From Nematostella vectensis (taxonomy: Eukaryota > Cnidaria > Anthozoa > Actiniaria > Edwardsiidae): 64,000 nucleotides of DNA. The stretch lies in contig NC_064037.1 in assembly GCF_932526225.1 (NCBI RefSeq), positions 620,001-684,000 on the forward strand. The letters are read 5' to 3'. Position numbers and translations under genes: made by a program. The notes under the pieces were generated by a model. It was not told the DNA's origin and made no database searches. It saw only the letters and a program-made list of their open reading frames with translations. Below, in pieces: positions 63,896 to 64,000 of the stretch (positions are counted from its first letter, which is position 1; the number at the start of each line of letters is the position of its first letter).

Positions 63896-64000
63896 ACTTG
63901 ACTACTAACGCAGCGACCCGGGTTCGATTCCCGCTGATAGCCTATTTTTTTTTCTTTATTTTTTTTTTCAAATATCGATACTTAATTATACTGTTCTTGG
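63896..64000 (+). repeat. Partial last monomer (118)
   Basis: Only the first 105 bases are present: the 3' part of the tRNA-like segment with an intact B box, the T-tract in its CAAATATCG form and the start of the AT-rich body. The array continues beyond the window. Confidence 0.95.

Larger units (their letters stand above)
1..64000 (+). repeat. Satellite DNA array, ~546-bp monomer, 118 landmark copies, head to tail
   Basis: The same ~546-bp sequence recurs without interruption from the first to the last base, always in the same orientation. Landmark-to-landmark spacing is 543-551 bp, with one outlier of 531 bp. Copies differ by scattered substitutions and by the length of T and A runs, so this is a diverged but continually homogenised satellite and not a microsatellite. 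BamHI (GGATCC) and HindIII (AAGCTT) sites occur once in most monomers, and EcoRI (GAATTC) in a subset, so genomic digests should give a ~546-bp ladder. Nothing unrelated to the monomer is inserted anywhere. The array runs off both window ends. Eukaryotic satellite is by far the best explanation; the organism is not identifiable. Confidence 0.99.
1..64000 (+). repeat. Index of monomer landmarks (position of ACTTGAC or its variant)
   Basis: Monomers are numbered 1-118 by the first base of the ACTTGACTAC landmark, at: 1, 545, 1091, 1636, 2186, 2731, 3278, 3822, 4370, 4914, 5460, 6005, 6555, 7101, 7647, 8196, 8744, 9289, 9840, 10386, 10932, 11477, 12026, 12571, 13115, 13661, 14208, 14755, 15302, 15848, 16395, 16942, 17488, 18034, 18582, 19127, 19673, 20219, 20766, 21311, 21856, 22402, 22947, 23492, 24038, 24583, 25128, 25674, 26219, 26765, 27309, 27856, 28401, 28947, 29493, 30041, 30586, 31131, 31676, 32223, 32768, 33317, 33864, 34409, 34952, 35497, 36044, 36592, 37141, 37672, 38216, 38762, 39307, 39853, 40401, 40948, 41492, 42042, 42586, 43132, 43677, 44227, 44772, 45319, 45863, 46411, 46955, 47501, 48046, 48596, 49142, 49688, 50235, 50783, 51328, 51879, 52425, 52972, 53517, 54063, 54610, 55154, 55702, 56249, 56793, 57340, 57886, 58433, 58979, 59526, 60071, 60617, 61164, 61711, 62256, 62804, 63351, 63896. 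In each monomer the tRNA-like segment spans landmark -25 to +46. Confidence 0.95.

Noticed and set aside
1-64000. CRISPR array or bacterial tandem repeat
   Set aside because: There are no short identical repeats with unique spacers; the entire 546-bp unit repeats, and no cas-like or other bacterial gene is present.
1-64000. rDNA/5S intergenic spacer or spliced-leader gene array
   Set aside because: No 5S, rRNA or leader sequence that I recognise. The ACTTTTTGGAA string in some monomers resembles an Sm site but has C before the T run and is TTTTTTGAA in many others.
1-64000. Tandemly arrayed transposon or SINE insertion
   Set aside because: No terminal repeats, target-site duplications, reverse transcriptase or transposase remnants. 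A SINE-like ancestor of the tRNA-like module is possible but not shown.

Overview
The whole 64 kb window is one uninterrupted tandem array of a satellite DNA with a monomer of about 546 bp. I count 118 occurrences of the same landmark, giving 117 complete intervals with a mean of 546.1 bp. All monomers lie head to tail on the same strand. The window opens inside a monomer and closes inside one, so the array extends beyond both ends. I see no credible protein-coding gene, complete tRNA, rRNA, transposon or CRISPR array. The A+T-rich composition, array size, higher-order structure and the tRNA T-arm/poly-T module point to eukaryotic nuclear heterochromatin (centromeric, pericentromeric, subtelomeric or sex-chromosome-like). 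The lineage cannot be named from the sequence.

Each monomer has a recognisable anatomy, given here on the + strand. (1) A degenerate tRNA-like segment of about 72 nt has a tRNA-type T-arm with an RNA polymerase III B box (GGTTCGATTCC), followed 2 nt later by long T runs that would act as a Pol III terminator. (2) An AT-rich stretch of about 290 bp follows, with a dyad of the type TGTRCATATTWTATGCACA. (3) A module of about 105 bp holds five versions of an 11-bp motif, CGAATGTAACC, in mixed orientation; these form an 8-bp hairpin and a larger 15-bp inverted repeat. (4) About 120 bp leads into the next tRNA-like segment, which itself carries a 7-bp inverted repeat (CGTTAGT/ACTAACG).

The array is organised at several scales. 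Positions 1-9912 recur almost unchanged at 42042-51951 (18 monomers, 77 monomers apart; I found only a handful of differences). A 3-monomer unit of about 1636 bp is repeated three times at 21311-26219 and again at 31131-32768. It is nested in a 17-monomer (about 9275 bp) duplication linking about 16.6-21.3 kb with about 25.9-30.6 kb. Smaller block duplications link 9.92-12.02 kb with 13.20-15.30 kb (6 monomers), and 54.06-56.79 kb with 61.16-63.90 kb (13 monomers). Chimeric monomers mark exchange junctions. This is the pattern expected from repeated unequal exchange or segmental amplification.

No genes work together here in the usual sense. The most interesting possibility is that this is a tRNA-derived satellite: about a hundred intact B boxes, each coupled to a T-tract, could recruit TFIIIC or Pol III, and the inverted CGAATGTAACC cluster looks like a repeated protein-binding or RNA-hairpin module. 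Both ideas are inference from sequence only.
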